DNA of 64,000 nt from JBMNIZ01 sp050951405 (GTDB lineage Bacteria > Bacillota > DULZ01), in contig JBMNIZ010000001.1 of assembly GCA_050951405.1 (NCBI GenBank), forward strand, positions 62,001-126,000, written 5' to 3'. Both the position numbers and the translations under genes were made by a program. Positions 1 through 8,566 of the stretch are shown piece by piece (the stretch's first letter is position 1; the number at the start of each line of letters is the position of its first letter). The notes beneath the pieces were generated by a model. That model was not told the DNA's origin. It was given only the letters and a program-made list of their open reading frames with translations, and did no database searches.

Positions 1-68
1 GAGGCGTTTCAGGTCTCATTTTTATTATTAAGTTAACAGAACAAGCAAATCATAAAGGAGGTTTTTTT

Positions 69-875
69 ATGACCTGTAAACCATGTGCAGGGCAAGATTG
101 TGGTGGAATTGGATGCTGGGCTTGAAGGAGGAGTAAATCGGCAAGTGAGTTGTAATACAGGGGAAGACGCGAACTGCAGTGAATGCTGCAGCATCTTCAC
201 CGACCCCACCAGAAGGGAAAGATTCGGCTATCAATTGCAAGAGGCTGCCTGTGAGTGCCACGACATTTTGCGTCCAAGACGTGCGGGATATTTGTGTCTC
301 CCGGAGAACCAAAACACAAGTAATCCCCTGCCGGCCTGACGGCATTGCCGGATGCCGGGGAGGAAGGTTGCCGGCTCTGCCCTCAGACTTCCAACTTCCC
401 ACCGTGCGCAACTTCAGAGTCCTGTGTGCAGAGGAATGCCTGAGCCCGGGGGACCAACTGTGACCGCATCATCAATGAAATTGAATTTGAAATAGTCATC
501 AGTTATGGTGACAGCTGCTTCGGCGTGGTAACGCCAAGGGATAGTTTTGAATGCTTCTTCCATGAGTTCGCCCGTTTCCCCAGCGGCGATCGTTTCCCCA
601 ACACCCAACAGGGCCTCAACCAATGGAGAGACGAATTGGCCTTGATCGACGGCTCCTGCAAAGTAATCATTTTTGAGGACGTCAGAATTGTGGCGGAAGG
701 AAACGACTGTGTCCTGGTCATCGACTATAAAGTTATCGATAAGCTGTGGAAAAATGAAAACCTGCTGGTCTCCGCATTGCGCCCCTATCCGGAAAACGTC
801 ACCGTTGATCAGAAATTTGCCCAAGGTCATGAAATCGGCCCCTGCCCAGGCGGCCCATGCAATGCAGTAGTATAA
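69..875 (+). pseudogene. Cysteine-rich protein of unknown function, copy 1 (three frameshifts)
   Basis: Starts at ATG 69 behind a strong AAAGGAGG. It is a close paralogue of the protein at 2742-3740, aligning from MTxKPCAGQD to the shared end GPCPG-PCNAV. The frame is broken three times, each by one extra base relative to the paralogue: near 103, in the T run near 265 (attttgcg against atttgcg) and in the G run near 450 (cccggggga against cccgggga). Pieces are therefore read in three successive frames. Conserved cysteine clusters such as NCSECC and ACECHD survive. I do not recognise the family; cysteine-rich proteins of this kind occur among spore coat proteins, which is only a guess. The indels may be sequencing errors. 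Confidence 0.6.
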
Positions 876-894
876 AAAAAGACAATATTTCCTT

Positions 895-930
895 GGAAAA
901 AGCAGACCATCATCCGGTCTGCTTTTTCCT
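895..930 (+). terminator. Intrinsic terminator after cysteine-rich copy 1
   Basis: Inverted repeat AAAAAGCAGACC / GGTCTGCTTTTT with a 6-base loop, ending in a T run, about 20 bp after the stop codon. The core stem (AGCAGACC/GGTCTGCT) is the same as in the terminator after copy 2. Confidence 0.8.
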
Positions 931-966
931 TGAGTTTTTGCCTAAATAGATTTTCCCAAAAAAACC

Positions 967-2541
967 TTATTTGTGACAAGGGCCTTTTTTGTTGGCAAAA
1001 AAGCCCAACATCAGGGCACAGAGCAATGCTCCGTAAACAAAAGCACTTGTTCCCGCAGATTTCCCTTTCTCCAGCGTCCTTTTTTCTCTTTGGTTCGGTA
1101 GGATTTCCCAGATAATATTATTCCGGTTCAGGCCAAAAGACTCTTCCCGATCAACTGAAATACCAGCAGATGACCTTGAAGCGCCGGTAGCCTGATTAGG
1201 CCAACTGCTTGATACCGGAAGCTGCATTGCCGGGTCGATGACAGCTTCCTGTTGATCCGGATCAGGACCGGCAGTTCTGTGCACAAAGGAATGATCAAGA
1301 AAGTGTTTTTTCACCAGATCCAACTCTGCCGCCAATTCCTGGGGAATATTTCCTTTGCCTAAGGAATCGGAACCTTGATCTGATCTTTTTTCTTCTTCTA
1401 ACCTTTCCTCCTCGCTTTTATGGTCTTCCTCTTCTCTATTTGCCTCCTCCATCATTTGATTTTCCGCTGCCACATCTGTTTTTTCCTCCGATTCTTCGGT
1501 CGGGTTTTCTTCCGTGAATAAATCCGGCTCCCCGGCCCCTTCTACAGCAATGTTCCCGTTTAAAAAGCTGGTCAGGCTTAAAAGGGCTAGACTGGTGTAG
1601 ACCACATCCGTGGATGCCCGATCCGGTTCTCCCACCCAGCTTCCATCCGGCTGTTGGTGCTCTATCAGCAATTCCACTGCATCGCTGTACCAGTCTTTAT
1701 TTCCCAGGGGAACAGAAACGTCCTCCATTTTGGCGCCCTGATAGAGGCTGAATAAATAATTGTAATACCAGCTGCCCGGTGCTCCTTTTGGATTTAAGAC
1801 AAAAGAAGAATGGGTATCCAACCAGCCGGCGATTTTTTCCTCCAGCTCCGCCGCCCGGCTGATTATCTCCTCGTCTACCGCAAATAATTGTATGCTTTTC
1901 AGAGCCGCCAATGCCCCGCTGGTGACGGCATGGATAATTTGTTCATCATTGAATTGCTCATTATTTCCCAGGCAAAACACGCAGCTTCCGTCTTGGTTCA
2001 GTTCATAGTTTCTCCGATACCAAAGGAAAGAACGGTGCCAAACTTCTGCCGGAATATCCACACCCCATAAACTGGCGGCATGTAAAGCCAGCAAAGCAAC
2101 CGGGGTATTGGAACCGTCCGCTTCCCGGCAATGAGCCGTATGGCCCCATCCTCCGTAGGTCAACTCGTCTGCCGGATTGCTACCTTGGGCTTTTATGAGC
2201 CAGGAGACATTTTCTTGAAGCTCGTGTAAAAAATCCAAGTTTTTATCTTGCACAGAGCTTAGGGCCATAATCGTTAAAGAACGAAAATAGGTGGAGTCCG
2301 CCGGTTGGCAGTCAAGGATATGGGAGATGCCCTTGGCCACTGCCTCGTCGGAGAAAGGCAGACCGGCATTAAGCAAGGCCATTACCGCCAAACTGCTGGA
2401 GCCTACACCCCAGCCGCCGTAACCCCCTTGGGAATTCTGCTGGGCTTTCAGCCACTGCATCCCTTTCGCAACCGCTTGTTCTATTCGCTCAAGTTTGACC
2501 ACCTTGCTTCCTCCCTCTTCAATACAAGGCTTGCTAGTCAT
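967..2541 (-). CDS. Terpene-cyclase/prenyltransferase-repeat protein with acidic linker and C-terminal membrane anchor
   Basis: 524 residues. Residues ~15-335 contain repeats of the squalene-cyclase/prenyltransferase alpha-toroid type (QQNSQGGYGGWG, LTYGGWGH, HQQPDGSWVG). No DXDD acid motif of squalene-hopene cyclases is visible, so catalysis is doubtful. Residues ~340-420 are a very Glu-rich, probably disordered linker. The last ~25 residues form a hydrophobic segment followed by Lys/His (FFANKKGPCHK), which suggests a C-terminal membrane anchor; no LPXTG motif was found. There is no N-terminal signal peptide. The N-terminus MTSKPC resembles the MTxKPC start of the two cysteine-rich neighbours. 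Divergent from copy 2 across a 200-bp gap. Possibly a spore- or envelope-associated scaffold (inference). Confidence 0.7.
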   Translation of the reverse strand: MTSKPCIEEGGSKVVKLERIEQAVAKGMQWLKAQQNSQGGYGGWGVGSSSLAVMALLNAGLPFSDEAVAKGISHILDCQPADSTYFRSLTIMALSSVQDKNLDFLHELQENVSWLIKAQGSNPADELTYGGWGHTAHCREADGSNTPVALLALHAASLWGVDIPAEVWHRSFLWYRRNYELNQDGSCVFCLGNNEQFNDEQIIHAVTSGALAALKSIQLFAVDEEIISRAAELEEKIAGWLDTHSSFVLNPKGAPGSWYYNYLFSLYQGAKMEDVSVPLGNKDWYSDAVELLIEHQQPDGSWVGEPDRASTDVVYTSLALLSLTSFLNGNIAVEGAGEPDLFTEENPTEESEEKTDVAAENQMMEEANREEEDHKSEEERLEEEKRSDQGSDSLGKGNIPQELAAELDLVKKHFLDHSFVHRTAGPDPDQQEAVIDPAMQLPVSSSWPNQATGASRSSAGISVDREESFGLNRNNIIWEILPNQREKRTLEKGKSAGTSAFVYGALLCALMLGFFANKKGPCHK

Positions 2542-2741
2542 TAAATATGCCTTTTTTCCTTTCTTATTACAGTCTTATTCAACTTGCAGAAAAGGCAAAT
2601 ATTGTTAGCTGAAACAAGGGAATGGGATGGTGATCTTCAGTGCAAGATCCCTGAGAAAAGAATACATACGGGGGCACTTGACGGGAACAGCTTTTGCGGC
2701 GAAAGAATATGATGTATTGATAAACCGTAAAGGAGGGCGTC

Positions 2742-3740
2742 ATGATCAAAAGAAGAACGGATGTAAGCGAAAACAAAGAATTAATTATTGTCTTGGAAGC
2801 GCCGGAATTCGCCAAAGCCGGTGAGGCGTTGGCGAAGGCGCAAGCGGAGGCAGAAAATGCTGAAAATGCAAGTAATAGAAAGGAGACCACAGAATCTGCC
2901 TTGGATAAGGCAGATAATAACCAGCAAGGGGGTTTTTCTATGACCCGCAAACCGTGTGCAGGACAGGATGTAATGGAATTAGATGCTGAAGCTGAAGTGG
3001 GAGGAAATCAGCAAGTTAGATGTAATACAGGAGGAGACGCGAACTGCAGTGAATGCTGCAGTATCTTCACCGATCCCAGCAGAAGGGAAAGATTTGGCTA
3101 TCAACTGCGCGAGGCTGCCTGTGAATGCCACGATATTTGCGTCCAAGACGTGAGGGATATTTGTGTCACCAGGCGAACCAAAACACAAGTAATCCCCTGC
3201 CGGCCTGACGGCAGTGCCGGATGCCGGGGAGGAATGCTGCCAGGGCTACCTCCCGACTTTCAATTCCCCTCAGTGCGAAGCTTTCGAGTCCTGTGCGCGG
3301 AAGAATGCCTGAGCCCGGGGACCAACTGTGACCGCATCATCAACGAAATTGAATTTGAAGTGGTCGTCAGTTATGGTGAAAACTGCTTCGGCGTAGTAAC
3401 ACCTAAGGACACTTTTGAATGCTTTTTCCATGAATTTGCCCGTTTTCCCAGCGGCAATCGTTTCCCCAACAACCAACAAGGCCTCAACCAATGGAGAGAC
3501 GAATTGGCCTTGATCGACGGCTCTTGTAAAGTAATCATTTTTGAGGATGTGAGAATAGTAGCAGAAGGGAATAACTGCGTCCTGATCATTGACTATAAAG
3601 TCATCGATAAGCTGTGGAAGCATGAAAACCTGTTGGTCTCCGCTTTACGGCCTTATCCCCAGAACATCACCGTTGATCAGAAATTTGGGCAAGGACATGA
3701 AATCGGCCCCTGCCCGGGTGATCCCTGCAATGCAGTCTAA
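2742..3740 (+). CDS. Cysteine-rich protein of unknown function, copy 2
   Basis: 332 residues in one frame. ATG 2742 follows a strong AAAGGAGGGCGTC. The first ~66 residues are an Ala/Glu/Lys-rich helix that copy 1 lacks. At codon 67 (ATG 2940, behind caaggggg) begins the part shared with copy 1, MTRKPCAGQD, which carries about 17 cysteines (NCSECC, ACECHDIC, CRGG, GPCPGDPC). Either the two parts are one protein or translation also starts internally at 2940. No signal peptide or transmembrane segment. The C-terminal half (DTFECFFHEFARFPSG, NQWRDELALIDGSCKVIIFEDV) looks like a folded globular domain. I do not recognise the family. Confidence 0.75.
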   Translation: MIKRRTDVSENKELIIVLEAPEFAKAGEALAKAQAEAENAENASNRKETTESALDKADNNQQGGFSMTRKPCAGQDVMELDAEAEVGGNQQVRCNTGGDANCSECCSIFTDPSRRERFGYQLREAACECHDICVQDVRDICVTRRTKTQVIPCRPDGSAGCRGGMLPGLPPDFQFPSVRSFRVLCAEECLSPGTNCDRIINEIEFEVVVSYGENCFGVVTPKDTFECFFHEFARFPSGNRFPNNQQGLNQWRDELALIDGSCKVIIFEDVRIVAEGNNCVLIIDYKVIDKLWKHENLLVSALRPYPQNITVDQKFGQGHEIGPCPGDPCNAV

Positions 3741-3750
3741 CATTCTCTAG

Positions 3751-3785
3751 AGGAGAAGCAGACCGGACCCGGTCTGCTTCTCCTT
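3751..3785 (+). terminator. Intrinsic terminator after cysteine-rich copy 2
   Basis: Near-perfect inverted repeat AGGAGAAGCAGACCGG / CCGGTCTGCTTCTCCT followed by TT, directly behind the stop codon. Confidence 0.8.
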
Positions 3786-3811
3786 ATTAACTTCAAGATT
3801 GACAGGCTTTG

Positions 3812-4084
3812 CTAAGACTGAGCCTGGATCAATGACTCCAAGTGATCAATTTTCTTTTCCAAACCTTCCAGCCGCTTCGCGATTTCCTGCAATAAAATTT
3901 CCGTCCTTGGATTATTTGCCTCCGTCTTCAGTTGGTTCCAATATGTTGATTTCGTAAAGGTGGGCTTGTTCTTCATTTCCCTCTCCAATTGCTGCATTTG
4001 GGCAACAAAGTCCTTTTCCCTGCCGCCTCGATTATCCGGAGAGTCAACCCACCTGATCTGCTCCCCATTTCCCAATTGTGGCAC
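3812..4084 (-). CDS. Small hypothetical protein with C-terminal coiled coil
   Basis: 90 residues, no recognised domain. The N-terminal half is polar (WVDSPDNRGGREKDF). The last ~30 residues (LLQEIAKRLEGLEKKIDHLES) show a heptad pattern typical of a short coiled coil and may mediate oligomerisation. It lies between the cysteine-rich gene (convergent) and the methyltransferase gene (same strand, ~135 bp upstream). Function unknown. Confidence 0.5.
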   Translation of the reverse strand: MPQLGNGEQIRWVDSPDNRGGREKDFVAQMQQLEREMKNKPTFTKSTYWNQLKTEANNPRTEILLQEIAKRLEGLEKKIDHLESLIQAQS

Positions 4085-4220
4085 CCCCCAGCCTGCTTTT
4101 TATCATCACTGATCCATATATTTTATGCTGCTGGAGGAGGACCGGTGTAAGGGCGGAAAGGGGAAAAGGTTTTTCGCTAAAGTCAGTGATAATCCCAGAT
4201 CAAACCGATTCTTGCAGAAA

Positions 4221-5021
4221 CTATACTTCATACAGGCCGTTGCGATGGGCCACCAGGTACTGCATGCAGAAATTGTCTTTTCCCAAAAGGGCCTGAGAGG
4301 CATAGACAAATCCCATCATGGTCCGGTCCAGCGGGTCTAAAATATAGGCGTCCATGCCCATGGTCATGGTCTGGATCAAAAAGACCCGGTTCAGTACTTT
4401 CCGATTGGGCAGTCCATAGGAAACATTGCTCAAGCCGCAAATCAGGTGAGCAGAGGGATAAGTTTCTCTAATTGCCTTGATGGTTTCCAGGACTTCCAAA
4501 CCGGCCCGATCACTGGTACTGATGGGTTTGACCAGGGGATCCAGGTAGATATCATCCTCCGGCACCCCGGCGGCAGTTAAGTCTTCCACCAGTCTCTTGG
4601 CAATGGCCAGTCGTTCCTCTGCGGTTTCCGGCATCCCCGCATCATCCATACACAAGGCGATGATTTTTGCTTTGTACTTGGTGACCAGAGGCAGAATGGC
4701 GGCGAATCTTTCTTTTTCAGCGGTAATGGAATTGATCATGGGCTGGCCGTTTTTCACCAGGGATAAACCCGCTTCCAGAGCTTGGGGATTGGGACTGTCC
4801 AGGCACAAGGGAGCGGACACTTTCTCCTGAATGGTCTCCACCAGCCAGGCCATGGTTTCCGGCTCGTTGAAAACCATGGTGCCGCAGTTCACGTCAATAT
4901 AATGGGCGCCGGCTTCCACTTGTTTTTGGGCGATATCCTGAATGGCAGCCGCATCCCTTTCCTCCACCAACGGCTTAATGGCCTTCCGGCTGGTATTGAT
5001 TAATTCGCCAACAATGAGCAT
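4221..5021 (-). CDS. Methyltetrahydrofolate:corrinoid methyltransferase (AcsE/MtgA family)
   Basis: About 266 residues from the ATG at 5021 (MLIVGELINTSRKA), preceded by AGAAGGAG; an upstream in-frame ATG at 5066 lacks a good ribosome site. It is a pterin-binding TIM barrel of the MeTr family: N-terminal GELINTSRK, then YIDVNCG, LCLDSPN, INSIT and LICGLSNVSYG. Family members move the N5-methyl group of methyl-H4folate to or from the cobalt of a corrinoid protein, as AcsE in the Wood-Ljungdahl pathway or MtgA in methylamine/betaine/methoxy-compound demethylation. No acs genes or corrinoid protein are adjacent, so the branch is undecided. The next genes upstream make the cobalamin that such enzymes use. 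Confidence 0.85.
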   Translation of the reverse strand: MLIVGELINTSRKAIKPLVEERDAAAIQDIAQKQVEAGAHYIDVNCGTMVFNEPETMAWLVETIQEKVSAPLCLDSPNPQALEAGLSLVKNGQPMINSITAEKERFAAILPLVTKYKAKIIALCMDDAGMPETAEERLAIAKRLVEDLTAAGVPEDDIYLDPLVKPISTSDRAGLEVLETIKAIRETYPSAHLICGLSNVSYGLPNRKVLNRVFLIQTMTMGMDAYILDPLDRTMMGFVYASQALLGKDNFCMQYLVAHRNGLYEV

Positions 5022-5216
5022 GCTTAACACTCCTTCTCTTCTGGATTTTACATAATTATCAAGCAATTAAGACAACTGTCAAACCGCCCTTCCAAACTCC
5101 CCCCTTATTCTCTACCTTTTGTTCCCTTAAACCCTATTCGTTAATTTTATCAACTTTCCTGCCTTTTACCAATTATTTTAATCCGGCCACCGCCGGTAAT
5201 GGCCACGAAGAAACAG

Positions 5217-5807
5217 CTACTCCCCCAAGACATTGACCTGCAGGGGAAGAAGATCTCCTTTTTCCACCAGAAAATAGGTCAAAGAACCGGGACTGATTTC
5301 CTGCTTCCAAAGGGCGGAAGTTCCGAAAGAAATCATCAGCAGCCCCTTGATCACACCTCCGTGGGTTACTGCCGCCACCGTACCCTCCTGATATTTGGCG
5401 TGTATTTCCCGGATAAAAGACAAAACCCTTCCGTTCACCTGCTCCAGACTTTCTCCGCCGGGGACAGCTCTTTTTCCCGTATCTTTATACCAGGCCTCAA
5501 ATTCTTTGGGGTACTGATCATAAATCTTTGTAAAATCCATCCCTTCCCAGGCTCCAAAATTAATCTCCCGCAGGCGGGAATCCGGGATGGGCGTCAGGGA
5601 CCGGCCCTGAGCCAGGATGGAAGCGGTCTCCCGTGCCCGGGAAAGATCACTGCAGTAAATGGCATCCAAAACCTCTCCTGCCAAATGCTCGGCTGCCCGG
5701 ACCGCCTGTTCCCTGCCGAGGGCATTTAAAGGAATGTCGCTATGTCCTTGAAAAAGCTGCTTTTTGTTCCAGTCCGTTTCTCCATGGCGGATCATGATCA
5801 ATCGCAC
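5217..5807 (-). CDS. cobC: Alpha-ribazole phosphatase (CobC), histidine phosphatase family
   Basis: 196 residues. The RHGETDWN motif at residues ~7-14 holds the catalytic phospho-histidine, and VTHGGVIKG carries the second active-site histidine. Family members include phosphoglycerate mutases, but the position as last gene of the cobalamin operon, overlapping the end of cobD by 10 bp, supports removal of the 5'-phosphate from alpha-ribazole-phosphate or adenosylcobalamin-phosphate. The hairpin-like sequence behind the stop (ggccaccgccggtaatggcc) has no T run, so a terminator there is doubtful. Confidence 0.85.
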   Translation of the reverse strand: MRLIMIRHGETDWNKKQLFQGHSDIPLNALGREQAVRAAEHLAGEVLDAIYCSDLSRARETASILAQGRSLTPIPDSRLREINFGAWEGMDFTKIYDQYPKEFEAWYKDTGKRAVPGGESLEQVNGRVLSFIREIHAKYQEGTVAAVTHGGVIKGLLMISFGTSALWKQEISPGSLTYFLVEKGDLLPLQVNVLGE

Positions 5808-6916
5808 CGGTTTTCCTCCTTCTCTCCACTATGTTTACATAAGTCTTTTGCCGCCGCGGCAAGGGCCTCCAGCAAGCTCTCGTTTTCCCTCCTGGTCCTG
5901 ACCGCAATGCGGAAAAAATACTCATCCAAGTTGGAAAAGCTGCGGCAATTCCTGATCAAGATACCCCGCCGGCCCAGATATTCCTCCAGTCTGTCGGCAG
6001 ACAGTCCTACCGGGCGCCCGTTTACCAATAAAAAGTTGGCTGCGGAAGGAAAAACCTGAAAACCCAAAGCGGCAAGACCCCGGGCTAAGAAATCCCTTTC
6101 CTCCCTGATCAGGGTAAGGGTTTGCTCCCGGTAGGCCCGGTCCTTGAGAGCCAGCAAACCGGCCAACTGGGCCGGACCGTTAATTCGCCAAGGCGGAAGC
6201 AATTTTTCCAATTTTTTGACGAAGGAGGGGATGGCCACCAGATAGCCCAAGCGCAAGCCGGGCAGGGCAAAAAACTTGGTCAAAGAGCCGATAATGATCA
6301 AACCTGGTTTTTGCGCTCCTTCTCTGATTAGGCTCTGAGAATGAGAGACAAAATCCATGAAAGCTTCATCAAGAACCAGGACCCCCTGCTTTTTGGAGAC
6401 GAACCGGTACAAAGATAACAACTCCTCCCGCTCGGTTAAAACCCCGGTGGGATTATTGGGATTGCCCACAAAAACCAGATCCCCCCGCTCCAAGGTTCCT
6501 GCTAGAAGGTCAAGGTCCAGGCGAAAATCCCGGGCCCGGTCCAGGGGCACTTCCTCCCGCCAAATACCGGAATGACCGGCCCCGTATTCCCCAAAGGAAG
6601 GAACCGGCACTACCAGCCGGGCGGAATGGAAATACCCGCCCAGCAAATAAATCAATTCGATTCCGCCGTTTCCCAAGAGAATGCTCTCTGCCGGAACCTC
6701 CAGGTACTCGGCCAAGGCTTCTTTCAATTCCTCCGCCTCCGGCTGGGGGTAGCGGGCCATCAAGCTTCTTAATTGACCGGCCAGGGACCGGAGCACCGCC
6801 GGAGGAGGCCCCAAGGGATTGATATTGGCGCTGTAATCCAAAAATTGATCCGGGGGTAGCTGAAAACGTTGAGATGCCCGCCACAAATTGCCCCCGTGTG
6901 CTCTTTTTTCCTCCAT
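5798..6916 (-). CDS. cobD: L-threonine-O-3-phosphate decarboxylase (CobD), PLP-dependent
   Basis: 372 residues, full length for the family. Fold-type I aminotransferase with the N-terminal signature HGGN...LDYSANINPLGPP, FVGNPNNPTG, VLDEAFMDF and the PLP-lysine region GSLTKFFALPGLRLGY. It makes (R)-1-amino-2-propanol phosphate, the linker that CbiB attaches to the corrin ring. The substrate L-threonine-phosphate comes from PduX, encoded just upstream (12 bp). Very similar to histidinol-phosphate aminotransferases, but the start signature and the operon support CobD. Confidence 0.92.
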   Translation of the reverse strand: MEEKRAHGGNLWRASQRFQLPPDQFLDYSANINPLGPPPAVLRSLAGQLRSLMARYPQPEAEELKEALAEYLEVPAESILLGNGGIELIYLLGGYFHSARLVVPVPSFGEYGAGHSGIWREEVPLDRARDFRLDLDLLAGTLERGDLVFVGNPNNPTGVLTEREELLSLYRFVSKKQGVLVLDEAFMDFVSHSQSLIREGAQKPGLIIIGSLTKFFALPGLRLGYLVAIPSFVKKLEKLLPPWRINGPAQLAGLLALKDRAYREQTLTLIREERDFLARGLAALGFQVFPSAANFLLVNGRPVGLSADRLEEYLGRRGILIRNCRSFSNLDEYFFRIAVRTRRENESLLEALAAAAKDLCKHSGEKEENRCD

Positions 6917-6928
6917 GGCTTCCTCCTC

Positions 6929-7795
6929 TTACCTTAAACCACCGCTGATCATCTTAGCTGCATAATACTTCCAGTGAGGCCTTCTTTTTTGCAAAAATGT
7001 CCTCACCTCTTCCGGGTGATTGCCGTCCGGCGGCAAGAACAGGCCCATCACAGTACCGCTGTGGGCCACATTCACTCCCAGGGCCCCCACATCCTCGGCC
7101 CAATTCAGCACCTGATTTAGATGGGGTTTGGGCAAGAGCTCCTGATTGGCCAGGGCGCTTTCCGTAGCTCCCCTGGCCACCTTCTCCAGATCCCCTTCCT
7201 GCAGCCCTTCCTTAACCAACTGCAAAGCCAGCCTGACCTGAGGTTCCTTTTTCCGGTTGTAGTAATCCAATTTTTCCTGCCGGTTAAATTCCAGGGTATC
7301 CACCACTCCCCCCGGGTCCAAGACCAAGATGTTGAAAGGAGGCGGGTCCCCCAGTCTTTCCAGCCAATGCCCTCCTCGGTGATCGAAGAGCACCACACCG
7401 GGAAACATGATCCCGTCAGAAGGCTCAATGGACAGGGCCAGCCGGGCAATTTCCTCCGCGCTGATCTCCCTCTCAAATAAGCGGGCTGCCGCCAAAATGG
7501 CCGCCGCAATATCGGAGGTGCTGCTGCCCATTCCTTTCCCCGGAGGCAGCTTGCTCTCTCGGACAAAACCCAAACCCAGATCCGGCAGGTTCAGTTTTTT
7601 CTTAACCAGATCCAAGGCCCGGCCGGTTTTGTTCAAGCTCTTCGGGACTTCTTTTTCCCCGTCAAGATAGACTTCCATTGTGGAGCCTAAATCAATGGGA
7701 CAGGTAACGAGAAAAGGTTTTCCTTCCCAAGTGCCCTCTACCAATTCCCCGCAGGTACCCGGCGCCCAGGCCCGGGCTCCATTTCTGTCTGTCAA
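6929..7795 (-). CDS. pduX: L-threonine kinase (PduX), GHMP kinase family
   Basis: 288 residues. The N-terminus APGTCGELVEGTWEGKPFLVTCPIDL and the ATP-binding GHMP loop LPPGKGMGSSTSD are typical of PduX. It phosphorylates L-threonine to L-threonine-O-3-phosphate for CobD. It sits between cobS (5 bp downstream) and cobD, so the whole aminopropanol branch is in one transcript. There is no sign of frameshift or truncation. Confidence 0.9.
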   Translation of the reverse strand: MTDRNGARAWAPGTCGELVEGTWEGKPFLVTCPIDLGSTMEVYLDGEKEVPKSLNKTGRALDLVKKKLNLPDLGLGFVRESKLPPGKGMGSSTSDIAAAILAAARLFEREISAEEIARLALSIEPSDGIMFPGVVLFDHRGGHWLERLGDPPPFNILVLDPGGVVDTLEFNRQEKLDYYNRKKEPQVRLALQLVKEGLQEGDLEKVARGATESALANQELLPKPHLNQVLNWAEDVGALGVNVAHSGTVMGLFLPPDGNHPEEVRTFLQKRRPHWKYYAAKMISGGLR

Positions 7796-7800
7796 TCAAC

Positions 7801-8547
7801 TCACCTCCAGGCCAGCATCACATGAGCAAGCATTAAATAAACGACTTCCACCGTCTCCCCCACGGCCCCGTAAGTGTCGCCGGTCAGCCCTCCCAAGACA
7901 CGGGACAGGTAGCCCGCTGCCAGCAGCACCCAAATTACTCCGCCGGCCAGGGGAAACAATCCCCAGCAACCGGTACAAAGCAGTCCCATCGCCAGGAGAA
8001 GGACAGTAGCCAGAGCCAAAGAGACCCGGCTGGAACTCCGGTCGTAACTGCTTCCCAGCCCGGGACTAGACCGGGCATAAGGATAACGGACAATGCAGTA
8101 GACAAAAGACCACCTGCCCAAGGCAGGCATAACTAACAAATACCAGGCTTTCAGGGGCCAGGGGAAAAGGGACAACAAAGATATTTTCAAGGAAAGAACG
8201 CTGAAAGCGGCCAGCACTCCCATTGCCCCAACGCCGCTGTCTTTCATAATCTCCAGCATTTGTTCCCGGGACCGGCGGCTGAAAACAGCATCAGAGGTAT
8301 CCATCAAACCGTCCAGGTGCAGTCCCCCGGTGAGAAAAACCAGGACCAAAATGGTGAGCACATCCCCGGCCGGCCCCAGTTGCAGGTGAACGCCCCACCA
8401 GGCCACAGGAACTAATAAAGCGCCCAAGGTCAAACCCACCAGAGGATAAACTCCTAAGGACCGGCTCATTTCCTCCCCGCTGGCCCTGCCCTTGACGGAA
8501 ATGGGAAGGACCGTCAAAAAACTCAAAGCCAAGAGAAAAGATCGCAT
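7801..8547 (-). CDS. cobS: Adenosylcobinamide-GDP ribazoletransferase (cobalamin synthase, CobS)
   Basis: About 248 residues from ATG 8547 (MRSFLLALSFLTVLPI), which has GGGAGGAATACAA in front; the GTG at 8562 is less well placed. Integral membrane protein with several hydrophobic helices and the conserved GGLHLDGLMDTSDAVFS aspartate cluster (CDP-alcohol-like metal site). It joins alpha-ribazole(-phosphate) to adenosylcobinamide-GDP. Tightly spaced between cbiB (~19 bp) and pduX (5 bp). Confidence 0.92.
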   Translation of the reverse strand: MRSFLLALSFLTVLPISVKGRASGEEMSRSLGVYPLVGLTLGALLVPVAWWGVHLQLGPAGDVLTILVLVFLTGGLHLDGLMDTSDAVFSRRSREQMLEIMKDSGVGAMGVLAAFSVLSLKISLLSLFPWPLKAWYLLVMPALGRWSFVYCIVRYPYARSSPGLGSSYDRSSSRVSLALATVLLLAMGLLCTGCWGLFPLAGGVIWVLLAAGYLSRVLGGLTGDTYGAVGETVEVVYLMLAHVMLAWR

Positions 8548-8566
8548 TTGTATTCCTCCCACTCCT

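Noticed and set aside
3100..3620. Open frames on the minus strand across the cysteine-rich genes
   Set aside because: They mirror the plus-strand genes and have no ribosome sites or recognisable motifs.
5060..5216. Riboswitch or small RNA between cobC and the methyltransferase
   Set aside because: Only a short hairpin without T run; no conserved RNA motif recognised.
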